Notes under the pieces: model-generated
What the model saw: the letters and a program-made list of their open reading frames with translations, nothing else
Told to the model about the DNA's origin: nothing
The model's database searches: none
NCBI GenBank assembly: GCA_037039925.1
Contig: JAXRKP010001177.1
Span: 86,001-150,000, forward strand
Length of the DNA: 64,000 bases
Direction of reading: 5' to 3'
From: Doris montereyensis
Lineage: Eukaryota > Mollusca > Gastropoda > Nudibranchia > Dorididae
Shown here: piece by piece, positions 48,084 to 62,639 of the stretch
How positions within the stretch are numbered: position 1 is the stretch's first letter
How the letters are laid out: the number at the start of each line of letters is the position of its first letter
Made by a program: the position numbers and the translations under genes

Positions 48084-48426
48084 CCTTTCTATCTATCTAT
48101 CATCTTTCTATCAATTCAATTCAAATAAATTCAATTCAAATAAATTATTATCCTCCTAAAGGCGCATCATCTTCATCTATTTATCTATCTATTTTCGATG
48201 TACCTGTTTTCAACATAAAGATCTCTACTAGCATTGTATCCTTTAATTTTGTGGGTTTACTTTTTCTTTTCCTAAGGTCCATGGAGAAGAGATTTCTGCC
48301 AAACCAGGGCTATCAGATGCCTTAGAGGACTTGACCCAAAGACAGTTTGATTCATGGGAACGCATTAGGTTACTTTTACAAAAATCGCTTGGGATGGTCA
48401 ATTATCTCCGCTCTGCTGCAGTCTAA
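25167..48426 (+). CDS. WDR36: WD repeat-containing protein 36 / UTP21 (20 coding exons)
   Basis: A nucleolar component of the UtpB part of the small-subunit processome, needed for 18S rRNA maturation in yeast and animals. Exons: 25167-25312, 28392-28419, 29278-29369, 30295-30412, 30603-30790, 33235-33367, 33878-34053, 34902-35022, 35774-35923, 36750-36907, 37213-37326, 38272-38435, 40219-40327, 40890-40969, 41759-41967, 42735-42880, 43447-43553, 43843-43926, 44273-44460, 48277-48426. The order of blocks matches WDR36 throughout: FAGFRALG start, two tandem WD-repeat propellers (SFSTVH, ARESDWD-like and ALDDFSITVLDID landmarks), then the Utp21-type C-terminus (ELAHSYLALFLK). About 888 codons when six missing bases are counted (exons 1, 12 three times, 17, 18). 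The start ATG lies 6 nt after an acceptor, implying a non-coding first exon upstream. Confidence 0.95.
25534..25545. repeat. Target-site duplication of LINE copy 3 (5' side)
   Basis: GATACAGTTTGC, identical to 28256-28267. Confidence 0.92.
25546..28255 (+). mobile_element. Non-LTR retrotransposon (RTE-like LINE), copy 3
   Basis: Same family as 2013 and 10060, sense-oriented in the first coding intron of WDR36, bounded by perfect 12-bp duplications. It starts CCCGGGCAGTGGACAGG and ends GATAAAGAAAGAAAGAAA. About 2.7 kb: most 5' monomers are missing (25613-25640) and about 0.45 kb is deleted before the reverse-transcriptase domain at about 26680. Confidence 0.93.
25780..28227 (+). pseudogene. 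Endonuclease-reverse transcriptase ORF of LINE copy 3, broken
   Basis: The endonuclease part (25780-26400) is full of stops. The best piece is 26717-27460 with [30 protein letters not shown] and [17 protein letters not shown]; it then shifts at about 27330 (lost GG in RQGC). FADD lies near 27452-27463. The C-terminal part at 27877-28227 ([11 protein letters not shown], then GRPRRKWEENIKEAL) is intact to the stop. Confidence 0.9.
28256..28267. repeat. Target-site duplication of LINE copy 3 (3' side)
   Basis: GATACAGTTTGC, partner of 25534-25545. Confidence 0.92.
28392..28419 (+). CDS. WDR36: WDR36 coding exon 2 (28 nt)
   Basis: VSRLGIVAV plus one base, between CGCCAG and GTGAGT. It corresponds to the VQKLSLVAVS stretch of WDR36. 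A very short exon, easily missed by gene finders. Confidence 0.85.
28490..28880 (+). repeat. Dispersed repeat family G, copy 1
   Basis: Diverged match to 56975-57340 in RIDA intron 4: TATAATTCTGAGTT, GTAACCATATTT, CTTTGAGTAGAATTT, ATTAAAAAGTT and ATCGTACTTG blocks in the same order. Confidence 0.7.
29278..29369 (+). CDS. WDR36: WDR36 coding exon 3
   Basis: IQDITVIAADRRYVFTGAG then CDIFAVERNKK, donor AAG|GTAAAA. The start could be 29271 (after CTAAG) or 29278 (after GACAG). Only 29278 keeps phase with exon 2 and a total coding length divisible by three. Confidence 0.85.
29609..30205. mobile_element. Possible MITE in WDR36 intron 3
   Basis: The left edge GGCGTCTCTACCTAAGATAC and the right edge (reverse) TTTTCACCTAAGAGGCCGGC share ACCTAAGA. 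Internal AAGAGGCTGCTT occurs twice. No ORF; the call rests on these short termini. Confidence 0.35.
30295..30412 (+). CDS. WDR36: WDR36 coding exon 4
   Basis: LVMTYKGHKAEVSLLLPFGR then HLVSVDVDGFLIVWHTPSK. First clear WD-repeat exon. Acceptor TTTCAG. Confidence 0.95.
30603..30790 (+). CDS. WDR36: WDR36 coding exon 5
   Basis: EQYLQIKFDPSSFLVTALGH, HPHTYINKILLGSHQGALQL, WNIHSNRLIYSFTGWGVAVT and AIEQ. The donor CAG|GTCTGA is weak after the GT. Confidence 0.95.
31180..31450. repeat. Dispersed repeat family D, copy 1
   Basis: GTCAGCCACAAGTC, ACACACAAACTATAAGAAAT and AAAGCAATTCAGATTAGTTT, repeated in diverged form at 31570-31830; the ACAAACTATAAG part recurs at 58278-58310. Confidence 0.65.
31570..31830. 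repeat. Dispersed repeat family D, copy 2
   Basis: Same block order as 31180-31450 with many substitutions, same orientation. Confidence 0.6.
32910..32944. repeat. Perfect 11-bp inverted repeat
   Basis: CCCAACTATGG and CCATAGTTGGG separated by 13 nt. Confidence 0.85.
33235..33367 (+). CDS. WDR36: WDR36 coding exon 6
   Basis: STAIGVMAIGLADGQVILHN then VVKFKQDYGPVTKIGFRT. Donor ACAG|GTACAG. Confidence 0.95.
33878..34053 (+). CDS. WDR36: WDR36 coding exon 7
   Basis: GHPIMVTGSAAGHIALWDLE, then RASVTGLACLPSEPIMVTSA and ADNSLK: WD repeats ending in the conserved ADN(A/S)L. Confidence 0.95.
34902..35022 (+). CDS. WDR36: WDR36 coding exon 8
   Basis: VWIFDLPDGGGRLLRQRSGH then SAPPSYIRFYGTDGHNILSA. 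GHSAP is a family landmark. Confidence 0.95.
35180..35330 (+). repeat. Dispersed repeat family B, plus copy
   Basis: TTCTTTTCATTCTTCATCCAG, CCTTTTGATTCATCCTGAAAT and GGTGGAAAGGATGAATTTCA, diverged. Confidence 0.55.
35774..35923 (+). CDS. WDR36: WDR36 coding exon 9
   Basis: GQDSTMRSFSTVHDSHNKSL then a Lys-rich HKKETKKQGLKFDKHK linker and MPPIVKFVA, as in other WDR36 proteins at the propeller junction. Confidence 0.95.
35992..36090 (+). mobile_element. SINE family A, plus fragment
   Basis: tRNA-like head AGTAGCCTAGCAGTAGTTAG, then GATCTTGAGGTCCTG and CGATTAAATATTGGC; truncated shortly after. Confidence 0.55.
36750..36907 (+). CDS. WDR36: WDR36 coding exon 10
   Basis: ESSRESDWDNILACHRHLNQ then VTAWSYQRSTMGNHKYSHPR. 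The RESDWD core is diagnostic. Donor TCT|GTAAGT. Confidence 0.95.
37213..37326 (+). CDS. WDR36: WDR36 coding exon 11
   Basis: AVEISSCGNFGFMGYSSGEV then DTYNLQSGLHRGVLVNLK. Donor AAG|GTGACT. Confidence 0.95.
37400..37690 (-). mobile_element. SINE family A, minus copy
   Basis: TCACCTCCTGGTCAGACTGC, GACTCCCAAGCTAGTGC, TTTCCCCAGCAACACAACG and the reversed head ATTCGAATTCAGGACCTCCT ending GCCGCTCGGCCACC. Confidence 0.8.
38272..38435 (+). CDS. WDR36: WDR36 coding exon 12 (three bases missing)
   Basis: AHDGSVRG, then IACDSLNQKVITAGGDCLVK and FWRFKSDNF, then LSETKMNSFVSQIVLHKD lie in three different frames. Single missing bases near 38271, 38290-38292 (GGG where four G fit) and 38380 reconcile them with the family. 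This is the worst-damaged exon in the window. Confidence 0.88.
38510..38795 (-). mobile_element. SINE family A, minus copy
   Basis: GTTCCTGCAAGGCCATTACA, ACTAGTCTATGACAGGTC, GCTGGTACCCATTTACATC and the reversed head with ATTCAAACCTAAAACCTCAC. Confidence 0.72.
39184..39228. repeat. 17-bp hairpin with one bulge
   Basis: TAGACCTTTTCAAAATT and AATTTTGAAAATGGTCTA around a 10-nt loop, in WDR36 intron 12. Confidence 0.8.
40219..40327 (+). CDS. WDR36: WDR36 coding exon 13
   Basis: SMLAVALDDFSITVLDIDTR then KQVRFFQGHSAAISDM. ALDDFSI is a family signature. Confidence 0.95.
40560..40700. repeat. Dispersed repeat family E, copy 1
   Basis: AATTATATTGTCCTAACTAT, ACATAA and AAGTTCTCAGCTCG; similar order at 43575-43700. 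Confidence 0.5.
40890..40969 (+). CDS. WDR36: WDR36 coding exon 14
   Basis: AFSADGRWLISCAMDCSIRT then WNLPTG. Donor GAG|GTGCGT. Confidence 0.95.
41225..41520 (+). repeat. Dispersed repeat family F, copy 1
   Basis: Inverted relative to 55175-55500: ATTCGCTAAGAACCTAAAGC and ATTTGAAATCTACATGCG here appear there as reverse complements. Confidence 0.7.
41759..41967 (+). CDS. WDR36: WDR36 coding exon 15
   Basis: LIDVFLVDSAITSLTMSPCG, NFLATTHVGDVGIYLWSNRT and LYSFVSLKPLSEDYTPKLAE; the last WD blade and the start of the post-propeller linker. Confidence 0.96.
42096..42147. repeat. 26-bp direct duplication
   Basis: TGACTAACTTTGTCATCTAC plus ACTAAA occurs twice head to tail. Confidence 0.88.
42178..42275 (+). 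repeat. Dispersed repeat family B, plus copy
   Basis: TTCTTTCCATTTATTCTTTC, TCTTAATTCACCCTGAGATT, GTGGACAGGGTAAATTCC and AATGAAACAA. Confidence 0.75.
42735..42880 (+). CDS. WDR36: WDR36 coding exon 16
   Basis: Acidic linker (DEDEAEDEY), then SDELVTLSMLPTSRWLNLLN and LDAIK, matching the QLVTLSLLPESRWKNLLNLD region. Confidence 0.96.
43447..43553 (+). CDS. WDR36: WDR36 coding exon 17 (one base missing)
   Basis: MRNKPKEPPKAPRAAPF, then FLPMIAGLDPKFELDKDGDQ one frame over. The T run at 43494-43498 has five T where six would keep the frame. Confidence 0.92.
43575..43700. repeat. Dispersed repeat family E, copy 2
   Basis: AATTATATTGTCTGAACTAC and AAGTTCTCAGCTGG, as at 40560-40700. Confidence 0.5.
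43843..43926 (+). CDS. WDR36: WDR36 coding exon 18 (one base missing at its start)
   Basis: FIPYQTSAIHALSDLSMALM then TAHQDGQ. The phase from exon 17 requires one extra base after the GCAG acceptor. The helical content fits the linker before the C-terminal domain, but similarity is weaker here. Confidence 0.75.
44273..44460 (+). CDS. WDR36: WDR36 coding exon 19
   Basis: ADVLRKLKNMGPSAIDADIR, TLSSENGGSDEVLQYFLEFI and QDFELAHSYLALFLK, the core of the Utp21-type C-terminal domain. Confidence 0.97.
44640..44790 (-). mobile_element. tRNA-headed SINE fragment, family C-like
   Basis: On the minus strand the head reads TGGTCCGGAGGTAAAATGTC with a B-box-like AGATTCGTGCCC. The head resembles that at 49325 but the body is different. 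Confidence 0.45.
45520..45700 (-). mobile_element. SINE family A, minus fragment
   Basis: CCTTCAAGGTTATTTTGGCC, GAGCTGGAGCTTATCC, CTCCTGGACAGGACACTA; diverged after 45670. Confidence 0.6.
46305..46990 (+). pseudogene. Relic of a transposon-type coding sequence
   Basis: Open from about 46311 to TAA at 46727: SELCRICGKCVIKC (a CxxC pair), later DKVLTKHRITPQAYYS and RSFIGNHCHHKYLQ. After stops, 46850-46990 encodes APLHPHIRQYKSGFGLLGEQ then GTESCHQSIARIERRARDII. GNHCH and GFGLLGEQG(A/T)ES motifs are ones I associate with uncharacterised, probably transposon-borne proteins of cnidarians and molluscs. The N-terminal CRxCG also recalls RAG1-like/Transib proteins. The family assignment is tentative. 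It sits unspliced in an intron of WDR36 and has frame breaks, so it is not part of that gene. Confidence 0.55.
47505..47750 (-). mobile_element. Divergent SINE-like element
   Basis: GC-richer than its surroundings. On the minus strand the 5' edge GGTGACCCCGTAGTTAGGC precedes a B-box-like GGGTTTGAACC. The body does not clearly match families A or C. Confidence 0.35.
47915..48080. repeat. (TCTA)n and (TA)n microsatellites
   Basis: TCTA units to about 48020, then nearly pure TA to 48070. The YLSIYLSI translations across it are artefacts. Confidence 0.95.
48277..48426 (+). CDS. WDR36: WDR36 coding exon 20 (terminal)
   Basis: VHGEEISAKPGLSDALEDLT, then QFDSWERIRLLLQKSLGMVN and YLRSAAV before TAA. 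The ending matches the ILNYLKSALL terminus of WDR36. Confidence 0.96.
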   Translation, partial: VHGEEISAKPGLSDALEDLTQRQFDSWERIRLLLQKSLGMVNYLRSAAV

Positions 48427-48431
48427 ATAAA
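48426..48431 (+). terminator. AATAAA polyadenylation signal overlapping the WDR36 stop codon
   Basis: In GTCTAAATAAAATG the last A of the TAA stop is the first A of AATAAA. A strongly T-rich stretch follows (48470-48540). If used, the 3' UTR would be only a few tens of bases. Confidence 0.6.
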
Positions 48432-48861
48432 ATGATACAATCTTTTAATCAACGTTCTCCTTATTTTGGACTTGCTCATTTTTTTCCTTGTTGTCCCTTT
48501 GATTTTTAGTTTGTTTTCTTTTTGTTTTGTTTTAGATTTGTTTGGGTTATTTTTTGTTTTACTTCAATCAATGCAAGCCAAAGTAAAATATATGTTATAT
48601 GTTGGAAAAACACATGCATGATAAATTACATGTATACAGCCATGTTCTAATGAATGGAGTACTACAGACTAAAAACATACTGAGAATGCAGGTATTTTTA
48701 TTGGTTCAACATCTAGTTTCTCATTCATGCCTGATTCAATTGAGAAAAACCTGTGTCACATGTACAAATTTGAACCTCATCCCCACAACGAGGGTAGATA
48801 CGTTCACCTGTGATTTATTTCGTATGGACTGTTGGCAAGTGTAGCTGGTAGGTCATACTTC

Positions 48862-48975
48862 TTTCCTTTCACTCTTTCACTGACTTATCTGTCATCTTGC
48901 TGTATGTTCTTAATTCATCCTGAGATCACCACATATGGTGGACGAAGTAAAAAAAATTAACAAATCGATCAAACA
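48862..48975 (+). repeat. Dispersed repeat family B, plus copy
   Basis: TTTCCTTTCACTCTTTCACT, TCATCTTGCTG, TTAATTCATCCTGAGATCAC and CACATATGGTGGACG. Confidence 0.8.
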
Positions 48976-49324
48976 ATTAATTTTGCCAAATTTTTTTGTA
49001 TAATGAGTAATTTGAACTGCATGTTCATAATCAGAATATGAACATGAGAGTATTCTCTCATACAATGACTTGTAACGAAATTTGAGCTTTATAAGAAAAT
49101 TGAAGAGACATTCAGATAACAGAAACTGGGCTATGTAACAATAGCAACATTTGGTAACGGTCAGCTTGATGTTTATAGTAATAGATGTAATAGTATAGTG
49201 TAAATATTCAGCATCCAACCCCCCCCCCCCCCTCCCCGATGTGTGACATATAGCATATAGGTGGGCGGTTAACGGTTGCTGCTGGTGGATTCTATCTACT
49301 TCTTTCACTTTCAATTCTTTTTCA

Positions 49325-49595
49325 TCTAGAGGGGACTGGGTAGTCCAGAGGCAAGGTGTCGATCTCTCACATCTCGGTTGTGGGTTCGAGCCCCGCCGAT
49401 GGTTGAACAATATTTTCAAGTAAAATGTCCCCCTTGGTCCAGGTAGGTGGATCGACACCTAGTCCCATGCGCGACGGATGATTAAAAAGGAAGGCCCGTG
49501 TGCAGATCACAATACCCTGCACGTTAAAGATACTGTGGCTGTTGTCAAGGCAGTCCAGGCAAAATTCATTATCCTACCAAAAACCAGTTTTCTTT
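49325..49595 (+). mobile_element. tRNA-derived SINE family C, best copy
   Basis: The head carries an A-box-like TAGTCCAGAGG (49342) and a B-box-like GGTTCGAGCCC (49383). The body has GTAGGTGGATCGACACCTAG and GTGTGCAGATCACAATACCC; the 3' end has TCCTACCAAAAACC. The pol III boxes support a tRNA origin; the parent tRNA is not identified. Confidence 0.85.
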
Positions 49596-49669
49596 CTGGC
49601 CATGAAAGGAAACCTTTTGATATTCGAATTGGTAATAATAATAGGAGGAGCCAGTAGCTTGAGTAACGT

Positions 49670-50010
49670 AGTAAAGTTCCTTTCTGATGCCGTCATGGAC
49701 CATCATTCATAGAGCCATAGTTTATCCCAGTTGCTATCGTGGGAAGCAAAACACTAACAGTGGGGGTAATACATCAACCCCTGGACAGGACGCTAATCCG
49801 TCGCAGGCCTTCCACTCCTCAGCTGGTGTTGGTACCACTTTCATCGACCTGAGTCGAGCGAGATTACTGAGATTGAGAAGATGCGTATCGTCAAGTATCA
49901 CTCAGATGTCTTTCCCAAGGAACACTGCCGATACCGAGCATTTCCAGGATTCAAACACAGGATCTCATGATCCCATTTCGGCAACCTAACCACTAGGCCA
50001 CCATCGTACC
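49670..50010 (-). mobile_element. tRNA-derived SINE family A, long minus copy
   Basis: The minus-strand head at 50003 reads GGTGGCCTAGTGGTTAGG (A-box-like TGGCCTAGTGG). A B-box-like GTTTGAATCC lies about 50 nt on. The body includes GACAGGACGCTAATCCGTCG and GGTGTTGGTACC on the plus strand. Confidence 0.85.
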
Positions 50011-50402
50011 AAGACAATCGCCGCAGTCATGTCGTGTAATTCAAGTGATTGAAACAAATAAATCTTAACGAAGAAGAATGATTATGACAGTAATAGATAT
50101 GGCGTTTAAATCTTTTTAAAAGATGGTGAACGACGATGATTCAGCGACAGGATCGAGAACTGATATTTGAAAATAATATATACAGCCGACTACGAGTGTT
50201 GTATTGATGTCCTTGGGAGGAGCTGAAAAAAGTCACTACATCCATCATAGTTCTCAATACAACTGTTTGATTACAAATTATTTACCCCACTGCCTGCCAT
50301 TTTCCTTTCAAATTTCAGTCAGTCATCTGTGTACCCACCACGTCACTTAGTTGATGCGTGGTGTAGAATGCAACAATAATAATACTACTACTAATAATAA
50401 AC

Positions 50403-50530
<128 letters not shown>

Positions 50531-50876
50531 TACAAGAAAATTGATATTGAGGAAAGTTTGTTTTTATTATTACTATCATTTGCTTAATTTCGGTAGTGTC
50601 TTTGCGGCCGTTTGTTATGATTACCCCGAGGTATTTAAACTTTGTTACATGTACTCGTTTTATAATTTCTCCTCTGCTTGTTAAATGCATGTAGAAGGAC
50701 AGGTTATCATCTTGTTTACAAGCTACCATGCATTCCGTTTAGTATTAGCGGTTCTGGTAATTCTACACTTTAGCGGCGTAAAATAAAGTGGGTCAAATTT
50801 GTTTTCGTTGTGGATATCGGCTTAGATCTTCATTTAGAGGTGAGACGAAACAAATCTATCTATACTCCCTTACCCT

Positions 50877-50880
<4 letters not shown>

Positions 50881-50937
<57 letters not shown>

Positions 50938-50967
50938 CATTAGTAGTAGTAGTAGTAGTAGTATATA

Positions 50968-51034
<67 letters not shown>

Positions 51035-51180
51035 CATTATTATTATCATCATTATTTTTATTATTATTATTATTGATATTATTTTTTATTATTGTTGTTA
51101 TTATTATTATTGTTGTTATAATTATTATCATTATTATATTATTATAATATTCTTATTATTATTATATTTTTATTATTTTT
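50881..51180. repeat. (ATT)n-rich microsatellite with (TAG)n block
   Basis: ATT trinucleotides interrupted by TAGTAGTAG at 50941-50962. Confidence 0.95.
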
Positions 51181-51806
51181 ATTATTGTGTTAACATTTCC
51201 ACCGCAACAAGCATGCATTCTTATGTATCACCCGAAGCCTAGAACCACATCAACATCTAAATCGGCAAGCAAACCACTTTGCAAAATGTAATTCACTGGA
51301 ACTTATCGGGGCCACATGTGAGTGATCACACGCTGTCAATGACCGCCACGTTATCGTGAGTTTATTGCAATACGTGAGAATGTAGGTCAACTTTTATTTG
51401 TTTTATATTATTTGTTTTTGCCTTTGAATTGAATGTATTTTATTATCCACGAAGGAAATATGTTTTTGTTACAGTGAGTACATGCAACGTTAAGTAATTA
51501 TATAACACAATAATAATTACTATGGAACATTAATTGTACATTACGAGTTGCAATTGTACAATATGAGTAATGAGAACGGAGGTCAGAGGCCAGAGGTTAC
51601 AATCTGCCTCCAGGGACTAAGTCGAAGGCCAAGGGTGTCATCTGAGGTCATAGGCTAGAAACAACAGATAAAAACGGAGTTGGTTTTGCAAACGTAACAA
51701 AAACTGAGCAACGTGTTGATTCAGATAGTGGAATCTAGATCTAGGCCCTGAACAATAAATTGACTTTCATTCCTTTTCTCACTTTTCTCCAGCACTACCG
51801 GACAGC

Positions 51807-59246
<7,440 letters not shown>

Positions 59247-60264
59247 CTAGATGAGGGCAGTAGGAGTCATAGTCATAGTCATCTTTGAACGTCTTTGAAT
59301 TCGAGTTTTTTTGTTATTATTGAATGTTAACATCCCAAATGTTATTGGGAACCAAGAATTAATTATTTGAAGTATTTACTAGAATTCTTGTGGAATTTAA
59401 TTTATGGTGGTAAGAAGAGCTAACGTATTTCTGTTCTTGTGAGTTCTAGTGTTCTTAATGATTTAATGGGTTTTTGCTATACACTTGGTTTTTCATGATT
59501 TATCGGGTTTGGGCTATGTCAATCATTTATTGAGAACGATATTCACAGAATTGGAAATCGTAAATATACGCCAATGAAAAGCTAGCCCATATTATATAAA
59601 ACTGATTGCCCTTTTAAAATTTTGATTTGATCTGAAAAATCTACACCAGATAATACATTTAGTGTTTTTCTCTCAGAAAAAACGAGTCCAGATATAAAAC
59701 GGATTGTTCTTTTTAAACTTTGATATAGTTTGAAAGATCTACACCAGCTTTTACATAACACTTCAGAGAATGCATTTATGGTTTTTCCTCAGAATAAATG
59801 GGTCCAGGTATAAAACTGATTCTTTGATATAGTTTGACATATCTGCACCACCTTTTTTTACATAACACTTCATGTATTGTTTATCTCTCAGAAAAAGCTG
59901 GTCCAGATATAAAACTGATTGTCCTTTTTAAACTTTGATTTTATGGGAAAAATCTCCACCATTTTGTTTTTTACATAACGCTTCAGAGAATGCATATATT
60001 GATTTTGGAATCCAGTTGGGTGAAAGTTGTATTTACACCTGAAAGAAAATTAAAGATGATTTATTCTACTATTTTGCAGGGGGTTTTTTGTGTCTTCTAA
60101 TGATGTGTTAATGTCCACATTGACTGCTTGAATTTAGATATTTACCATGTGAGGCTGAGATCTCCGTATATGATGGAAGGGTAGATTTCAATGAAACTAT
60201 GCAATGGGGCCTGATTACACCAGCTCTATTCTCTTTTTTTTACCGGATACGAAAGGTTTGAGCT
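59247..60264. other. RIDA 3' UTR and flank
   Basis: Contains three or four diverged copies of a block with AGATATAAAACTGATTGTCC and TCTACACCA (59590-59990), an ATTAAA candidate poly(A) signal at 60049, and a family-B fragment at 60145-60205. Confidence 0.55.
60049..60054 (+). terminator. Candidate poly(A) signal ATTAAA for RIDA
   Basis: ATTAAAGATGATTTATTC about 0.8 kb after the stop, followed by T- and G-rich sequence. Usage is inferred. Confidence 0.35.
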
Positions 60265-61345
60265 GTCTTTGAAAAGCTGTTGATATAACATTGGCAAGCC
60301 CTTGATATAACATTGGAAAGCCATTGATATCACGTTAGAAATTCCTTGACATAAATATAACTTTGAAAGCCCTTGAATGATACAATGCTGGTAAACCATC
60401 AATATAACATTAGAAAGACTTTCATACAGCTTTAAAAAGTCTTTGATATGTAATGTTGGTAACCCATTGCACATTGGAAATCCTTGGTATAACGTTGGAA
60501 AACCCTTGGTATTACGTTGGCCAGCCCTTGATATAACGTTGGAAAACCCTTGGTATTACGTTGGCCAGCCCTTGATATAACGTTGGAACGCCATTGGTAT
60601 AATGTTGGGAAGTCCTTGGTACATGTATAGCGTTTGAAAGTCCTTGATATAACGTTGGAAAGCCCATTGGTGTAATGTTGGGAAGTCCTTGGTACATATA
60701 TAACGTTGGCCAGTCCTTGATATAACGTTGGAACGCCATTGGTATAAAGTTGGAAAGTCCTTGGTACATGTATAACGTTGGCCAGTCCTTGATATAACGT
60801 TGGAACGCCATTGGTATAAAGTTGGAAAGTCCTTGGTACATGTATAACGTTGGAAAGCCCTTGGTATAACGTTGGAAAGCCCATTGGTATAATGTTAGAA
60901 AGTCGTTGATATAATATTTGAAAGCCCTTGATATAATGTTGGAAAGTCCTTGATATAACGTTGGCCAGCCCTTGATATAGCGTTGAAAATTATTTAATAT
61001 AACGTTGGAAAGCCCTTGATATAACGTTGAAAAGCCCTTGATATAACGTTGAAAAGCCCTTGATATAACGTTGAAAGCCCTTTGTATAACGTTGAAAAAG
61101 TCCTTGATATAACGCTGAAAAGCCCTTGATATAATGTTGAAAAGCCCTTGGTATAACATTGAAAAGTCCTTGGTATAACGTTGAAACGCCCTTGATATAA
61201 CGCTGAAAAGCCCCTTGGTATAACGTTGAAAAGCCCTTGGTATAACGTTGAAAAGCCCTTGGTATAATGTTGAAAAGCCCTTGATGTAACGTTGGAAAGC
61301 TGTGAAAGCCCTCGGTATAACGTTGGAAAGCCCTTGGTATAACTA
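60265..61345. repeat. 21-22-bp minisatellite (about 50 units)
   Basis: Repeats of CCTTGATATAACGTTGGAAA with CCTTGGTATAACGTTG variants and occasional GTACATGTATAACG insertions. Minus-strand open frames of up to 215 codons with a 7-residue period (YQGLSNV) result from the 21-bp unit and are not a gene. Confidence 0.93.
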
Positions 61346-61549
61346 TAACGATGACCATCATGCTTACTCCAGGCCTCAGCTGATCAGCACCAGGCATGCC
61401 AGCGTGTTAATTGTCTTGGTGATTTGTTGTTTACATACATGTACATCATAACATGAGTGTTCATTGGGTTACAAAGAGATCCTTGAAAATGTGTCCGTGA
61501 GAGAGAGACAGAGACAGAGAGAGACAGCCTGGAAGGATAGATTTTGTTC

Positions 61550-61670
61550 CTTTCGAATTTACTCCGTCTACCAAATGTACTGATCCCAAAGTAAATTACT
61601 GGGAAACGAAAAGGAAAACAAAAGAGTGAAAGAAAGTAGGACCCACCAGAAACACCCGTTAACCACCCAC
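61550..61670 (-). repeat. Dispersed repeat family B, minus copy
   Basis: TTTACTCCGTCTACC, AAAACAAAAGAGTGAAAG and AGTAGGACCCACC in reverse orientation. Confidence 0.65.
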
Positions 61671-61924
61671 CTGCCGCAGGTGTGAGTGAAGCTTATCTCA
61701 TGAACGGAAGATCTTGAATTTGAATCCCCTCCTATCCCCCCCCCCCGCTTTATTTCTGAACCGTATTATAAAAATACATTTTTACTCTTTCGCTTAAATA
61801 GGATTCATGAAGATTGGACTTGGCATCTAGTTTCGCTGTTGTTAATGTTATTGGGAAAAAAACATAATTAATGGGGAAAAACTTAGAGGTTCTGTATACT
61901 TGAGCTGGTGGTTGGGGCTCTGCT

Positions 61925-62055
61925 GGTTGGTAGGTCCTACTTTTTTCTTTCACTCTTTCCTTATCTTTCAGTTCACCTGTTGCTGTTTCCTCTTAATGCA
62001 TCCTTCATCCTGATATCACCCCATGATGGTGGACGGACTAGGTTTCTTTTGATAC
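61925..62055 (+). repeat. Dispersed repeat family B, plus copy
   Basis: GTTGGTAGGTCCTACTTTTT, TTCACTCTTTCCTTATCTTT, TGCTGTTTCCTCTTAATGCA and CACCCCATGATGGTGGACGG. Confidence 0.8.
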
Positions 62056-62639
62056 AAACCTGTGGTCCTGTGATCAAGCTTTAAAACAATAGTTATACAT
62101 CTAACTTGCCGCATGTTTTACTCCCCCCTCCTGATGTTGCTACCCTTTTACATCTGGGTCGAGAAGGGAAATAATGCTTGTTGTAATTAATGTTAAACTG
62201 CAATTGCAGTGACTTCACAATACCCCGATTTCCATTAGCGATTTTGGGAAAGTAGACATGTGATTCTGCAATCAGAATGTTTCCATTCCAATTCACTTTC
62301 CATTCGAGACCTACGTTTGATCATCGGGAGTTGAGAAGGACTGAATTAAATGACTTGCTGGGGGATAAAGGATGTACAGTCGGTGAGCCTGCACTTGTGC
62401 GGAGATACGAACTATAAATCCATCTTCATCTTTATTGCGACCTTCCTTCCACTGAGTTATTTTCAGATCTCATCTCGTCGAGTGGATTCGATGAGCAAAA
62501 CAAAAGGGAGTGGTTTTACTGCTGCGCTAAAATTCAAACCGTCAAGCATTGGTCGTGAAAATGAGGGAGGAGGAGGAGGGGGGGGGTGCATTGGTTCCAC
62601 TCTGATTTGGACTAGATACATGTATTATATTGAGCTCTC

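Larger units (their letters stand above)
44461..48276. other. WDR36 last intron (3.8 kb)
   Basis: Contains a tRNA-headed SINE fragment (about 44640-44790), a family-A fragment (45520-45700), a transposon-type coding relic (46305-46990), a divergent SINE (47505-47750) and GATA/AT microsatellites (47915-48080). Confidence 0.65.

Noticed and set aside
47652..48325. Membrane-protein-like hydrophobic frames (YLSIYLSI)
   Set aside because: TCTA and TA microsatellite translation.
49325..49400. A tRNA gene
   Set aside because: A- and B-box-like sequences are present, but no cloverleaf with paired acceptor stem closes, and the same body follows in other copies; it is a SINE head.
60226..61397. Minus-strand frames up to 215 codons with YQGLSN repeats
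   Set aside because: The 7-residue period equals the 21-bp minisatellite unit; no other coding evidence.
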